DNA of 64,000 nt from positions 18,876,816-18,940,815 of the forward strand of contig NC_051440.1 in NCBI RefSeq assembly GCF_001649575.2. Reading direction: 5' to 3'. The notes under the pieces were generated by a model. That model saw only the letters and a list, made by a program, of their open reading frames with translations. It ran no database searches and was not told the DNA's origin. This stretch comes from Kryptolebias marmoratus. Its lineage: Eukaryota > Chordata > Actinopteri > Cyprinodontiformes > Rivulidae. The first letter of the stretch is position 1. Every line of letters starts with the position of its first letter. Position numbers and translations under genes: made by a program. Positions 35,701-50,700 of the stretch are shown one piece after another.

Positions 35701-38700
35701 TTTACTGAATGCCTCCATTCTTATTAATGCCTGATGGCAGAGACGCAGCAAGAAGTGAGGACAGGCATAAATGTAGTTTGAAAAGAATTAAAATGTTTAA
35801 TTTTGAATAACTGATGTGGCAAGATGATAAAAGGGGCTTTAGAAAGTGCGGCCTCGTCTCAGACTAAAACCATCACAACAAACTAATCATTAGTATTTGA
35901 ACTGGCAGCTGGTAAAAGCAATATAATTTGTTCAAAGTACAAGCAGAGAAAAGACCCAACAGAAACCAGAGTTTAGATAAAAGGCTGCTGAACTAATCAC
36001 AATGTGACCTTCTTTATCTTATAAGTAGGAGAAAGGGGACTCGGTGAGGTATGTTTTTATCTCTCCTCGCCAGGACAAGGCAGCAAATTCGATGAAGCCA
36101 TTTATATTGAATGCATTGAGAAATGTAGACACGAACTACAAGAGAATCACTCTTGACATCATGTAAATTGTGGATGCAAACCGATCAAACATTTATCTTC
36201 TCACAATTTAAAGTCAGCATTAATCTAAACAACAGCCTGGATCACATCTAACACGTGATATGCATCTTTAGTGGACTGCTCTGACCTGGTACTATTATGT
36301 GTTAAATGATCACAAAGTGGTCACTGCAGACAGATGTGAGGATGTGTTTTAGTGCCAAGTGTGAACACTCAGAGGTGTGCACTTGTGATTATACCACCCA
36401 GGTCTTAACAGCCTCTAAGTACAGGGGTGAATGCACCTAAAATGCTCTTAGAGCACAACAGTAAACAATGATAAACAACACATTTGGCAGAGTTGTATAC
36501 CTGGTTGGGTACTCATGGTAATTATTAGCCATTTGTTTTGCATAATGCTATTGGGCAGTTGCACAGGAAATATAAAGCACTTGATTGTGAGTGACTATAC
36601 TGCCAATTTAACAGGGCTGGCTCAGTTACTAAGCTATATTGAATAATGTGGACACAGGTCTGCAAAATCTGCCTTGTGCATGATTTTGCTGGCATTTACA
36701 AAGAGAATAATGGAGGCCATATGGTTTCCTTTCCTTTTATTTTGTTTGCTTTTACATTTAGCGAGAGAAAGCAAGCAACAGTCCCCAGAGATGCATATGG
36801 AGACATTCTAATATTAAGCGTAACATGACAAATTAAGAGTTGTTTATTTATTACACAATCACCTAAAACTCATTTCAATGCCAAGTGCAGACGAGACATA
36901 GAACAATTAATTTTGATCTAAATGTTTAATCACACTCATAATAACTACATGTTCATAATTTAAAAATCATTGCTTATGGGCTCGTGACTATTATTTTCAG
37001 TAGAATATTTTTTTAATTAAAATTCTTTTTGCATTTCTTTTGATTTCTGTTATTACAAAAATACACTTTTAGGTGATATAGTGAATAACTAAAATGAACA
37101 AACCTTGCTAAACACTTACTGTAAGTACTAGGCATGGTTTAGATCTAAAGTTGGACATTTAAATGTCTTGCCAGAGGCACATTGTGTAGAGTTTGTCTGT
37201 GAGAACTTTTTTTGTTGGATTCCACCAGTCGATATGAAAATGGGAACACTAGAAAAGGGCATTGTATCTGAATAATGTATGTTTTGCTGATAGGTCCAAC
37301 ATACAGTGTAGAAAAACCCCTGGCTGTTACAGTAGAGGCAAGGTCAAGATCAGGACCCGACTTTGGGTCATAAAACAATAAGCAAGAGATCTTGAGATGA
37401 CCTGTAGAAACAAAATTAAATAAAAAAGTTATTGCCCACAGCATATTTTTGTTATAATTGTTCCAAGAGATATAAACATACATTAATGGATAAAAACAAT
37501 ATAATGGTTGTTATTAAATCCTTGGTAACTGTGTCCCTATACGTCAACATAGTTGGGGCCACTGTTATTTTGTGGGTCAGAAATTAAAAACTTTGGGGAA
37601 CCGATGCACTAGAGCAGCAAATCTTTAGTCTAGAGCAAATAAAACCAAAACGGTCTTTAAAAGCTCATTTGGAGCTTTTCAGACACTTTGTAGGGCTTAT
37701 CATCATTGAGAGACCTGAACAATGTGGACTCTGCTCTTATCCCTCTCCCTAAAGATCACTATTTAACTGAAGAACATGATTTATTCAGTAAAGAAAAACC
37801 TGGAAACCGTTCTGCCAATTTTGGTATTTATGTTCTTTCAGTCACAAGTACCCTTCACACAAGACTCTCAAGCCTTTGCTGTGCGTCAGTGTCATGGGTG
37901 ATAATACAGATGTGGAATGAGGGAGTTAAAGTTGATCCACTGCTGATGCATCTCTAAGCCAGCAACAGAGGTGTGTTACACCGTCAAAATGCTGTGTATG
38001 TGTGAAATGTGAGGCACCAGTGTGCAACACAACGCTCTTACCAATAATGCTGTTTTCACTGAGCTGATTTTATGATGCCTGCTTCTGGTGCAAACAGAGG
38101 TGGAGCTGAGTGCTACTGTGAAAAGGACTATTGTGGCATAGGATGACATTTCTACATGCACATGTTTGTATGAAAAGAAGCAAATATTTATTAACTTTTT
38201 TTCACATTTCTCATTCTGCCCAAGCTGACCAATCACAGCTTTCCCATTTTCTCGGTAATATCCATTTGGCTGCAGAGAAACTATTGTTTTGTTACATTTT
38301 TGAGGCTTCTCACTCCATTAACTTACAGCATTATCCACAAAATCAGTAAAACAAACTAATCATCTTATTCATGATACATCAGAGGGAGCAAAAGTTTTAT
38401 ATCTAATCTTTTTTTTGCTTTTGGATACTTTAGCTTGAACTATACTGAAGTAACCAACTCCCAACTTGGAGACTTTATCTTTGCATAGCCTAGTCTGGTC
38501 ACTGTATGTTTATCTTTTGATGCAAATGTCTTCTTAAATGAAGCAATTTAACAGCATTATTTTATGTAGTTGGTAAAGTTCAGGCACCAACAAAAGCAGT
38601 TTTACAGAAAAAAAAAAATCAAGCCCAGACAGCAGAAGCCTTTCTCAAACTCTAGAATCTTTCCTCCTTACATGTTACATCTTTCTTAAATATAAGCAGC

Positions 38701-41700
38701 ACATAGCCTCCAGGTCTGACAAGTAATGCCAATGTGGAATTGAATTGGACCTGCATTCTATTTTAATGACCAGCAGGGTGCTAATGTAGCTGCCAAAGGA
38801 ATCTTGTATGTCTAAGAGAAAATGATCCTTTTTATATGATGTCTTACTGAACTTAAGAAAAAAAAGCCCCTCATTTTTTTTAATACACATCATCAGTTTT
38901 AATGACTCCATTGAGCATAAGGATTTCGTAAATTATGGTTCAAATTTGAGTTTAAAAAAAAAGCTTGATATTTTTAAAGTGGAGTTAATTCAAGTTGAAC
39001 ATGATAGTATGTTTGTTTCTGAACCACCATTCCCTCCAAACACTGGGTTTCAAAAAAGAAACGTGGCCATGGCAAAAACGCAGAGGTGAACATTTCAAAG
39101 CTGACATCAACAAACTGTTCAAACTGTGATACGGCCACATCAAGATGTGTTTTTTTAAACTTTAAAAAGAATTCAACATCAGACTGAAGCACCAGTTTCA
39201 CAGGCTTATCAGTACTATTTAGAACATGTAAACGGAATATCAAGTGGAAAAAAGTAAGCAAACAAACAAACAAACAAAAAAATGGACTTAAATGACTCAC
39301 TAACGTTTTCAAAGTTCAACTGATATTACCTCCGGCAAGTAATTCAGAATGACACATCAGCTCCCCATGCTGCCATGACATACTTTCTCATACAGTCCCT
39401 GGAACACAAAAAGTGTTTATTCAAGAACAGACTCTGTCCATACTGTAGCTAATAAACAAATGCAACTGCACATAGCCATTCATGTGACTGGGCTGTGCTG
39501 CAAGTAGCATGCGTGTTTAAACATGCATCACCAAGTGTGACTAATGTCTAACCAATGCTTGGCTAAACTGTAGAATTTGTCTCTTGGCGTTGCGCTGCTG
39601 GTTTTATCTGTTTTAAAGGGACCGAATAGGGGTCCGTTCATTGAAGCTGCCAAAAGGATTAGGCTATTTTCTGCTCTGCTCAGCTCAGCTGTGGCCTTAG
39701 GCAGGTCTGTTCAAATGGCGACACTGAAGTGCCAAGTGAAGATCTCTTTATTGCATGGACAAACAGAAATTCCATGACAAAGATGATCAGATACGATTGT
39801 TATTACAAATTAAAATGCCCGACTTTAATCATTTTAGTTTGGATAAAGAAGCTAAACCCTTGTCTTGTCTGCCACTGATGATGGTCTAATAATCAATTTA
39901 AAGAGCGGAAAGCAGCATCTCAGCGCTGTTGCCAGTCCACCATCAGGCAAGTATAGATACTCATAGTGTCAGTAAGTAGTCATGAAATTCATACCTAGAG
40001 GCAATTCAGACTCTACAGTCCATCTGATTTGCATGATTTTTGAGAGAAGAAACTTATGTGGATCTGCTGGGGAAGAATAATCTAACCATACAACTGTATC
40101 ATTCTTAGCAACAGCTGCACTACAAAATAAACTGTATACAAGATGCTGTATGGAACACTGTCGTACAAGAAGAAATAAACTCATTAAGTTATTGTGTATG
40201 CATTTAAATTAATGAGAAAATGCTATTCAAGCAGCATAGCATGCTTAAATGATTTCAAATGGCCTCACACGAGTCAAAGCAACAAAACAAAAAAACAAAT
40301 GACTAAACGCACAGAAACATGTGTAAATGGGGGCATCTTCGCACCCTGCAGACACAATTGCTCTAACATCCCATTCATCAGTATCTAGTCAACTGGGCAA
40401 GAGTAATATTGATTGACTCTGGGTGATCAGTAATGTTTTGTAGAATGGGGTTCGACTCACGACTGTCACCTCCAATCACTACGGACCATTCATTCCTAAA
40501 ATGTTCAGAAAACAGTTGCTTTAAATCACGCTGTTCTTTTCTCTGATAAAAAAAAATCTCCACAGAGGAAACGGACTGAAAGCCAGAGGATTTTGGTTTG
40601 AGAATGAAGTCCCTGCCAGCATCCCCTGCTTCTGCCTGGCAGTCTGGAAAACAAACAAGCTGTCCCAACCAGAATAAACAAGACCAGGGCAAACAGAATT
40701 ACAGTGTTCATGCTAGACAGAGGCTGGCAGCTTTATAAATAATCATTTATAAATTCTGTGTAAACACTGGGAGCATTTTAATTTTACATGCAATTGCCAA
40801 AATGAATGGAGAAAAAATTGCATGCTTTGTACTTATTTTTTATATTGTCATGTCCTTATCTTATTGAGGAAAAACAGTAAAAATGTAGAATATTTTTGTC
40901 AAACTGACAGGAGTGGCTGTAATTGACAAACGAGGCCTCATATGATGACACACACACACAAAATTATCCTTTTGGCTCTTAGTAAAAACAACAAAAACCT
41001 GGCACTGAACTAAAGTTGTCCTTTTAAAAATATTGTCAAAACACTGAGGAAAAATGATCTGATATGTACAGCCAAACAGACTCTTAATGTAAGTGCATGG
41101 GTGTGAATGCTTGAGGAATTCCAATTTCAGAAAATGCACTGTTCTTAAGTGCGTCAGAAGTGAAGCCAAGAGCACAGCGCAGGTGCAACCTGGCATCTTC
41201 AACGTCAAAACCACTGGAACAGAGCTGCGGAAGCAGAAGACCTCAGAGGAACATGTCTTCTTTGATTTGTGTACTCCTTCACTCTGATTTATCTTTTTAT
41301 CACCCCCTTGGTGACAGATTTATTGCCTCTGTGAAGACTTGGATATGCATGCAGCTTATGTTCGGCAAGGATGTAGCTTCGCAGAGGACAGGCAATTTCA
41401 TTTACATTTACACAAATAAGGCTGGTTCCAGGCCTTGGTTACTTGTCTTTGCCCAAGGACACAGTGTCTGCAGATACTATTTGACCCTAATTTAAATACT
41501 ATCAATTATTTTTTCTAACCCTGCATTTGAAATTCAAATTTGACAGCCAAGAGTATTTTAAGGGCAGGTGACATATTAAAAATGATTTCAGAAATGTTTT
41601 TTTTTTTTGGTAACATTTAACTTTCAGAATTAACGACTTGGTAATTTGGGATTTTAATAGGCTATAAAATGTACTGTCAACATACCCAATCAGCGGGAAA

Positions 41701-44700
41701 CCACAGGCAGAGAAGGAAGTGATTTGTAAGATTTGTTGTATCTTTGGGCTGTAAATTGCATAAGTCTGACACTTCTGAAATAGTTCAGTTTAGGAGGATA
41801 TTTATTCATTCTTTCATCAACAAAATTTTATTACGAATAGTTTTCCCAAATACAAGTGTTTGCATAAAAAAAACACCACTTTTTACTCCTGAAACTAAGG
41901 CTTCCACAGCCATTTAATCCAAGAAATGCTTGACCAACAGTTATTATTGTTATAAGGAAAGAAAATTTACCAATACCAACGATTTTAACCGTTTTTCTGC
42001 AGCAAGTGGTGCATTTACTTTTTTTCTTATTTCCGGTGTTTTCGCTGAAGGGGCACTTTTATGCAGCAAAATGAACAGCCAAGCACCACCAAGGAAACAA
42101 TTTGTTGGTGTAAGAGAAGCATGTACAGTAAACACTTTTCTTAGTGTACCTCAGTAACAAGACAAGATCACTGGACCTTTAATATTCAGACTTTTAGAGT
42201 TTCCCAGTCATTAGTATGCAGGTGATGATAGGTTGACTTAAAATGAAGGACACATGCTTGTGTAGCATGCCAATCATTTTTTATTAAAGGTTGTCCACTA
42301 AATTTCCAGACAGGCATGTCAGCCTCAATTAATAGATTCATGTGAAAAGTTCTCAACAGGAGCTAATAACTATCCATGAAAGAGTTGGAGGGACAGAGAC
42401 AGCACCAACTGTGAGGCATCTTACAGTATGAAGTTGTTTCAGGGCAGCTGGGCAGCTTGTAGTCATTACTTATCCTCTATCCTCTTTGTCATACTCAGGA
42501 GGGTTTGGGAAATAAAGTTAAACCCTCTGCCAAAAAAGTTTAAATTTCACTCCAAGGTGAAAAAATCTCATTTGGACACGTATCTTCTGCACAAGAGAGC
42601 AAAAACTGAAAAAAAAAAAAAAACCCGGAGGGTTACACGATGGCTCATCTAAAGCTCCATTTTGACCACATGGAATTGTGTGTGTGTGCGCGGGGGTGGG
42701 GGGTGGGGGTGGGGTAGGAGCTATTAACCATCTACAAAGAATTTTGGATCAACGAGTTGTCAAAAACCTCAAGACACTCATGTAAGAGACAGATGGTTTA
42801 TTATGCAAAATGCCAACTGCAAGTTCTCTTCTAATGAAGGCATTCTTTGCATGCTAAGATGTTGTATTCTTTTTCATACAAGAATAATAAATAAAGATAT
42901 TTGACCTGCATACCCAGTTTGAAAAAGTAAGAGTATGTATCACTTTTTAAAAATGACATAACCAATAAATGAATTCGTTGTTTTGAGTTTACACTGAGGC
43001 ACAGCACCTTGATCTACAAAAAATTTATCCAACCGGATGATTGTGTAAATCGGTATAAAAGAAGACAACAATTTATTTTCTTTTCAATAACAGGTACTAA
43101 AAACTGCTTAAGAGAAAATCTCATATGGACATATATACTTACTTAAGTATACTGAAACGGTTTTATCTTTAAATTCAGACAACAAAATAATGCATTTTAT
43201 CATTTCAATCAAACACAAAGACTGAGATAGATCAGAGACAACTAGGAGCTAAAATAATGATGACTCCATGCTGCATGGTTTCTGAAAATAGTTCTGCTCT
43301 ATTGGCAGCTTGTGGGCAGGAGGTACTACTTCTCCAAGCTCAGCCCCATACATCTGTATCATGCTGACATGTGAGCAGAGAAAAAGACCAATGTAAAAGC
43401 ACAGGACAAACATTTTCATGATGAAGCACAAATGGATTACCTCCTTCACAATACTTCAACATGCCTCCGCTGAGCCTAGCCCCCCTTCAACAATAACTGT
43501 CAACTTAAGACAGAGCATCTCTCCAGAAAATGCCCGAGATGAGAATTCAAAAATCAGCATAGCGTGTCACCAATACAAATGAACCGGCCTTCATGACTTT
43601 GGAAATTGTCCGCCTCTGAATCCCCTTCGCTTTTTGTTATCCTATGAATAAATTCATATAACCTCATTGTGAGGGAACTATGAGCGTTACTCACTGACGA
43701 CCTGTATTACTTGAAGATTATTTACATAACTCGCCGGATATTATTTGTTTGGTCACTCCAGACATTGAACCTCGACGCTTTAGACACAGAGACACATACC
43801 TGGGTTTTCATTTCATGCCCATAAATGGATCAAGTCTAAAATAATTGCTCTGGCAGTTCCACTGCCAATTGTGAAAGAAAGCGTGTGAGCACGAACCTGT
43901 GTTTTTATTATGTGTGTGGTGTGCAGTAATAACATGGTGCACTTTGGGAGCTTAAGTGAACCAGATTCAGGGAGTTATCCCCTTCGATAGTACTTTGTTC
44001 CATCAGCAGGACAGAGTAGGATCTACTACACACTGACAGAAAGAGCTGAGGTCGGTCTGCATGGCTACTCAAGCTGTCGGCGAGGACAAGAAACAAGGCA
44101 TATGCTTAAAACCAGCTGATGTTAAATTCTTTCAAGATGAATAGAGCGCATTTCAAATTATGACAGAAAAAGCTAACACAACTTGAACAACAAAAAAGTT
44201 TAAATTATGCACCAATGCATGGATGAATATTGTAAAAGTTCAATTATAAATGATTCTTTTTTCATATAACACCCTCTTGTGCCACTTTAAAACTTATTAA
44301 GATTATTTCGCTTTTCTGTCTGATCAACAGTAAGTGAACGCTGCAGTTTGGGGGGGGGGGAGGAAAAAAAAAAGACTTTGTGGCAGGCATCCTAGAAAAG
44401 ATACGAGGGTGGGACAAATCCTGCTGTGCATTTTAAAGGCAAGAGTAGCTTCTTATCGGCTCTGGGGTGGATTGCCTCAAGCAGAAGACCACAGCGTTTG
44501 CAGAAATGGTTAAAAAAGAGAGACTGGATGCTCAGAGTTTATCCTCAGTGAGGCTTTGGTGTTGCATGATTTAATTGGGGCAAACATGTTTTAATGTGAT
44601 CACCAAAGACGGGAAAGAATGAGCATAAATCACAGGGGGCAAGAAACAAATGCTGTAAGAGCAACAAATAAGTGCAAATTTGACTGTGGGGTTGCGAGGG

Positions 44701-47700
44701 CTGGACCTTAATGGGCTGCTACAGCAGATATGTTTTTGTACTGATAACAAAAGAGAACAATCTCTAAGACCCTGAAAACAAATGCATCAGGGCATTTTAT
44801 AACATTAATTATGTGGTTTCTAAATGTAAATCTCTATCATAAGCTGTACAGATTTGCTTTTAAATCGTGTCTGTCAATATTTCATAGGAATCTGAAGCTG
44901 GATAGGACAAGAGTTGCATAAAAAATATTTTTTCCCTCCAGATTATAAACATGCTTGGCTATCCTAACAATGAACACACTCGTTTGTGTTTTATGAAAGC
45001 TGCTGTCAAATTACCTGTTTTCATTTCGCTGTGTGTATCTCGGCTGGGGGTCAGTGTCTCCATCATTAACGTCATAGCTTGCCTCAGAGTCCTGAGAGAA
45101 AACACGACAAAGAATACCAATGAAGTCATTTAAAATTTATTTTATAGATTTTAATTAACCGTCTTTTTTTTATCTCCCTTCTGTTTTGAATTTTGTCAGA
45201 AAAAGGTTTATATATGAAGAAAAAAAACCATTTTAAAGAAAACTATTTTTTCTGCAGAACACGGGTGATGCAGTTGAAGGTCATAAGAGAAAACAAAAGA
45301 TTTATACAAAAGAACTCTATTGTCATTTCTTTTGAATAAAGTAAAAATCCAACAATGTGTCTCTTGCAATAATTCTTACTGTAACAGGTAACACACATAA
45401 GTGTCAGTATTTGGCCAACAGGATAAAAACAAAAACGTCAACACAAATGCTCTACAGTTAGACTGACCTAAGATGTTATAAAAGTAGGTATTTCTTGTTT
45501 TAGAACTCATAATAACTGAACAATGCCATTGTTAAAAATAATTTTGGTTTTATAATGTATGATTTTACAATACTGCCAGACTTAACACACCAACAGTCAA
45601 ACTGTTTGTTCCAGTTAAGAAAAACAGGTTGTTTTAAAGCAGAACTATTTATATTTTATTTTAGAAACAAATATCAGAAATAAAAAGCAATTCTATTGGT
45701 GCAAGAAGGACAAAGAAAGTAATCCTGTCACTGTCATTTTTTTACATTTAATCATTTTATATGCCAGTTGTAGCTACATGTAGCTAAATGTAGCATTTTT
45801 AATACTACATTTATGTAATTTCTGTAACTAAAAGAAAAGAAAAAACAACTAATGCACATGTGTTTCTGCCATAAATGGTTTAAGTGTGGATTGATTCTTT
45901 AGCATTACAAAAATGTAAAGAGGTCAATCAGCATACTGTATGTAACATTCTGAAAGCTGAAAACCTATATTAGCTATAGAAATATTGTAAAAAGGTAAAT
46001 TCTTGTTTATGATTAAATTTTCACTGGCTAATCTGGATCTGGAGCTGAAGGAAATGGCCTCCTCCAGAGCAGATCAGATGTTTAAAATGGCCTAAGACAC
46101 TCAGTGCTATGACACTGAATAATATATGCTGCTAATCTGTTAATCCTGATAAACAGTACACATTGTTGTATATTATCACATTTAAAACACATTGAATTTG
46201 TCTCTTAAAACTATTCAAACATATTTATAATTAACAGTTTCAGCCCTAAGCCAGCACTGCACATCTTTCAGCTTTAACACCACTCAAACTAACAGTGCCT
46301 TTTCCTTTTATTACTGCTAATGAAAAAAAAAAGATTATTATTTTGTTTGTTACTAAGTCCGGACACACTGTATTGCATAGTTTGGAACAAACTGTACAGC
46401 TGGATGTGAGCTTTTGCATTTATCACTTACATAATTGCTGAAGAGGTCAGGATGGTCCTTCTCTATGCCATCATCCAGGATGGTCACCACTACACCTCTT
46501 CCTGTGTAGCCCTGGGCCCAGGCTGCTTTTGTATTCAGGTCCTGATGTGTCGGATTGGACTGCAAGAGCCAAAAGCCTTTTGTTCAGTTGTCAATCTACT
46601 GTGACTGACACTTCCCAAGAAACTAGAAGAAAATAGTCTGCCAGTAAGAGAACAACTCAAATCATCAACAAAGACCTTTTACTTGTTATGTTAAAGAAAC
46701 ACAGCAACGTTTGATCTAAGGTGGTCCATAATCAATGAATAATTAATTCCCTTTTAGTTGATTCACTCCTTACAACACAAACTATATAAGATATCACATC
46801 AGCATGTGGGTTAACTTCCAGCTGTACACAAATACCTTTTGCTGACAACTGCACAGCCTTACCTGCACTTACTCTCTTCACTTTGCTATAAACACTTTCA
46901 ATAAGTGAGGCTAGCTCACGTCTGCTACTTATTGCTGATGTGGGGTTCTTGTTCTGGTGATGGGTTTTGTGTATCTCTCTGTTCACTGAGCTAAAGTAAG
47001 TAAAGCTAAATTTTGCTGTTCACTCCTGTCCTAAGGCGGGTAGCTTTTTGCTACGTGATGGGGACCACCATGAAGAACGTTGCGTCTGGAGGTTGCCTGA
47101 ACAAGAAGAGCACTGATGGACCCTGAAGCTTGTGCACTCTGCTGGCAGCACTGAACTCCTAAAAATCCCAGGTCAAGTATCTGGAAAAAAAGTCCTAGAA
47201 CTTCCAGCTCTGAGCTGAGTGAACAGGGTTTGATGAAATCAGACAATGATGGCTTTTTAGTAAGGACCTTCGAGGTAAAGGTTTCTCCTTTTCCACAACT
47301 CAAGTTTTTTTTTAGTTTGTGATATTTGCTTTGATAGAGTCGTGGCAGGTGCTCATCACCTGGTCATATATATATTTCATAAAAGGGACTGGAAGCTCAG
47401 ACTTTTGAATAAATTTCAAGTCTTCAAATAATTTGACTTGATTAAAGCTCATGTAGCCCACTGTTTAGGCTAAGTGAAGTGATGGATATGATTTTTTTTT
47501 TTTTTTTTTTCCATACAAGACTGTTCTTTTTCTAGTTCTGATCCCTGAAAAACAGGTTGGGGACCTTCATGCACTATCCTTGCATCCCACTTGTGCTCAG
47601 TGCACATCTGAGCGCTCTAAGGTCACTGTGAAAAAAAATGTTAATACTTTTGTTAGGTTTTTCTATCAGACTACAGCTCTACAGTGATTCAGCTCTCAAA

Positions 47701-50700
47701 TCCCTCTTCTTCTGCTTTTGCTTCTGAAAAACAGAGAGCCCTATCTGTGTAGTGCACATATACACTGGCACACAGTGTATACTTATGGGATCACCTGTTC
47801 ATTTGTTTTGCCAATTCAACCAGGGACAAAGCTCTGTTTAAAGTTATGTTCGAGGCTGTCTCACAGGATTTTCAAGACTCTCTCTTGCTTACAGCAGCAG
47901 GGAAGCTAAAATCTTCCTTTGCCTCATGACACGAGAGCTCTTTCAATCAAGGATGGGTCAGTGTGGATTCTGTGTAGAGCGGTGATCTGTGAGTGGTTTC
48001 TGCACTGCAGCCAGATAGTGATAACTTCAAACACATTTCTTTGGTTCTATTGTTTGGATGTGACAGTCTGTTTGGTGGCTCATCTTGTTTTTTTTTTCTG
48101 CTGGATCTTTGCTCCTCTAATGTGTAAGATTTGACCATGGTTCAAGGACGACTCGGTAGGGCTTGTATGTGTCACTTATAAAATATGTGTTGACTGAAAA
48201 GGAAGCAATGTTATGTGCACAACTACTGTTCTTTAAAGGAGAGACATAAGCTACCCTTCTGCACTCCCAGGTTCTTTGAGGTGTGGTATAAAACTAAAAA
48301 CTGACCGTGACAATATATGTGTTTATGTACAGGGAGGACCTTACATACCACTTGACAATATGTTATTAGAGATCTTCAGTCAGGGCACACAAGGCCATGA
48401 AATCCCATACCCTGCTTGCTGTATCTCATTTTCCACCAGGAAATAGTAACTATATCCATAACCTTCATAAATCCATGCTGCCTCACGTTGAGCTGCCCAG
48501 GATAAAATATTTTTGTTGGATAAAATTACATTAAACTTACATTCAAATAACTTTAAATGTGCTACTGTGAATGATCTAATTTAGCTTTTTATTTTAAACA
48601 TCAGGTTATATCTAAATTCTAAAGAGGAAAGAGCATTACACACCAGGTACCACTGCTTAGGAAAGTCTGGGTCTGTGGGGCCTTCAAAGATGTCCCTCTT
48701 CTTTCTTTTTTTCACCACTTGCTGTTCCACCCACTGGACCTGGAATACACACACACACACACACAGAATACAAATCATTAAACCTACACAAAGGGGACGG
48801 AAAAATAAAAAGATCACACTTTGCATGATTGTCTTTACACGATAATGTTAAATTGCTAATTTTCCTTCTTTAGAAATGGCTGCAGTGTACAACAGACTGG
48901 AGATGAGAAAAAACATGGCCCCAGCTGTGTTTAAAAACTAATAACTAGAAAGAAAAGCAGAGATGTTAAGAAATCTAATTTATTCCAATGCTCAGATGCA
49001 GAAGAAAAGTGGCTGCTGTAGTGTTTCGTGTTCGTGAATAGAGGGTCTTTGAAGATATGGTGGCTTTTGGAATATGCACAGGTCTGGTAAAACAGGGTAA
49101 CAGGCAATGCTAACATCACATGCAGTAAATGTCGTTTATAGATTTTACTTAGAAGTTGCCCAAATAGCTTTACGCTAAAAAATCCCACAAAAGCAAACCT
49201 TTTGATGGTGTGTGCATTTAGTTTTATGCCTAAATGCATATATTTTGAGGCATCTTCCTTTATAAGGATGAAATGTACAAGTAAGAATGCTAAAAAAAAT
49301 GCCTCGAGTATTTGAAACATTATGTGTCCTGATAACATTCCAGACTTTCATATCAAAGCTGTGGAACAAAATTGCGAAAAGCTATTTTGCAAGTCCTAAT
49401 GGAATGATTCCTCCAGCTTGTGGTTAAAAACACATCTACCACTACAACACACAACAGCTGATTCATGACAAAATACAAATTCCTCAGCTGGAGATTTGAA
49501 GTTATCAGTGAGTCACCAGATAGTTTTCTTGGAAAGTTCTTGTTTTTTTTTTTACTTTGTCCTTTATAAAACCAACAACCTTTGAATCAGTTATAATACA
49601 GTTATTTTTTAACACAAACTATTAAAGATTGAATCTATTAGGAATGTACAATGAAAGATTAACCTTGTGCAAATCAGTTTTATTGTTAGCTCATTATTAA
49701 ACCTTGCTCTGATTAATCAAGAAAAGTTTTCCTTGGTTGTAAATTAAAGAGCAACCTAAAATACTACATGGAATTTGCATGTGGTAGACAAAGTGAGTCT
49801 AAAATTGAGATGAAACACCCATGCCCTTTTTTAAGTTGAGGAACTACTTTTGTATGACAAACTCTCAAGGGAAGCATGTGTCAGCTTGTGAATTGCCTCT
49901 AAGATGCATTGCCAGCATTCAAAGCAAAACCAGTTATTTAAGCATTTTGGTTACATAAAACATTTTTTAGCTTTTTCACCGTTTCCTTGCTGCAGTCAAT
50001 AGAGACATACGTAGCTTCTATTCATGCTTGATTTTATGATGACAAACATTCACAGAAAGAATGATTTGAATGCAAGCGTGTTCAGTATGATGGAGGAGAG
50101 TGCAGCTTGAAACTTGGTTAGAAACTTGCCACAGAGATTTATGTAATTAACCTTATTTAAATGACCAAAGACTAATGAAGTTCTGTTGAATTTCATTACA
50201 TTCACACTGCACACAACTGAACTCAATGCTCTGCTGCCATCAAACTAACAAATGAAGGACATGATTATATGTTAACACAATCTGCATTGTTTTGTATATG
50301 CAGTTAATGATAATAAATAAAAAATGTCATCTTTGTTTTTTGAATTATTATTATTATTTTTCAATTATTCTAATTGCTGAACATGTACAATATTTCAGCA
50401 CGATCATTCACTCTAGGGGAAAAAAAAAAAAAATCACACAGTTCTACTTTCAAGACTGAGAATACTTAAAGTAACGGCTACCCTGAGGTCTAGGACAACA
50501 GCGAATACTTGACATACACGACCGCACAAAGAAGCAATCATGAAACTAAAGGGAGGTCTCCTCATGGGTTAGAACTCCAATCTGCATGGGCAATAAACTA
50601 TTTGTTTTATCTTTTGCACAGTGTCCTGAGGACTTTTCCTGTCCGATTACTAAAGAGAAGCCATGTTGGAATTGTTTGTAATACAAAGAGATTAGAAAGG

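Larger units (their letters stand above)
31238..45014 (-). other. FURIN giant intron, 13.8 kb
   Basis: It separates the exon ending just before the catalytic His from the His exon. It contains an AT repeat, a short tandem duplication and two direct copies of a dispersed repeat. The remainder is AT-rich sequence with no recognised gene on either strand. Confidence 0.55.

Noticed and set aside
42670..42720. G-rich run as a possible G-quadruplex or switch-like signal
   Set aside because: A short low-complexity GT/GGGGT stretch following GTGTGT repeats; no context supports a function.
48931..49338. 135-codon minus-strand open frame in the furin intron
   Set aside because: AT-rich Phe/Leu/His-rich translation with no motif, expected by chance in such sequence.
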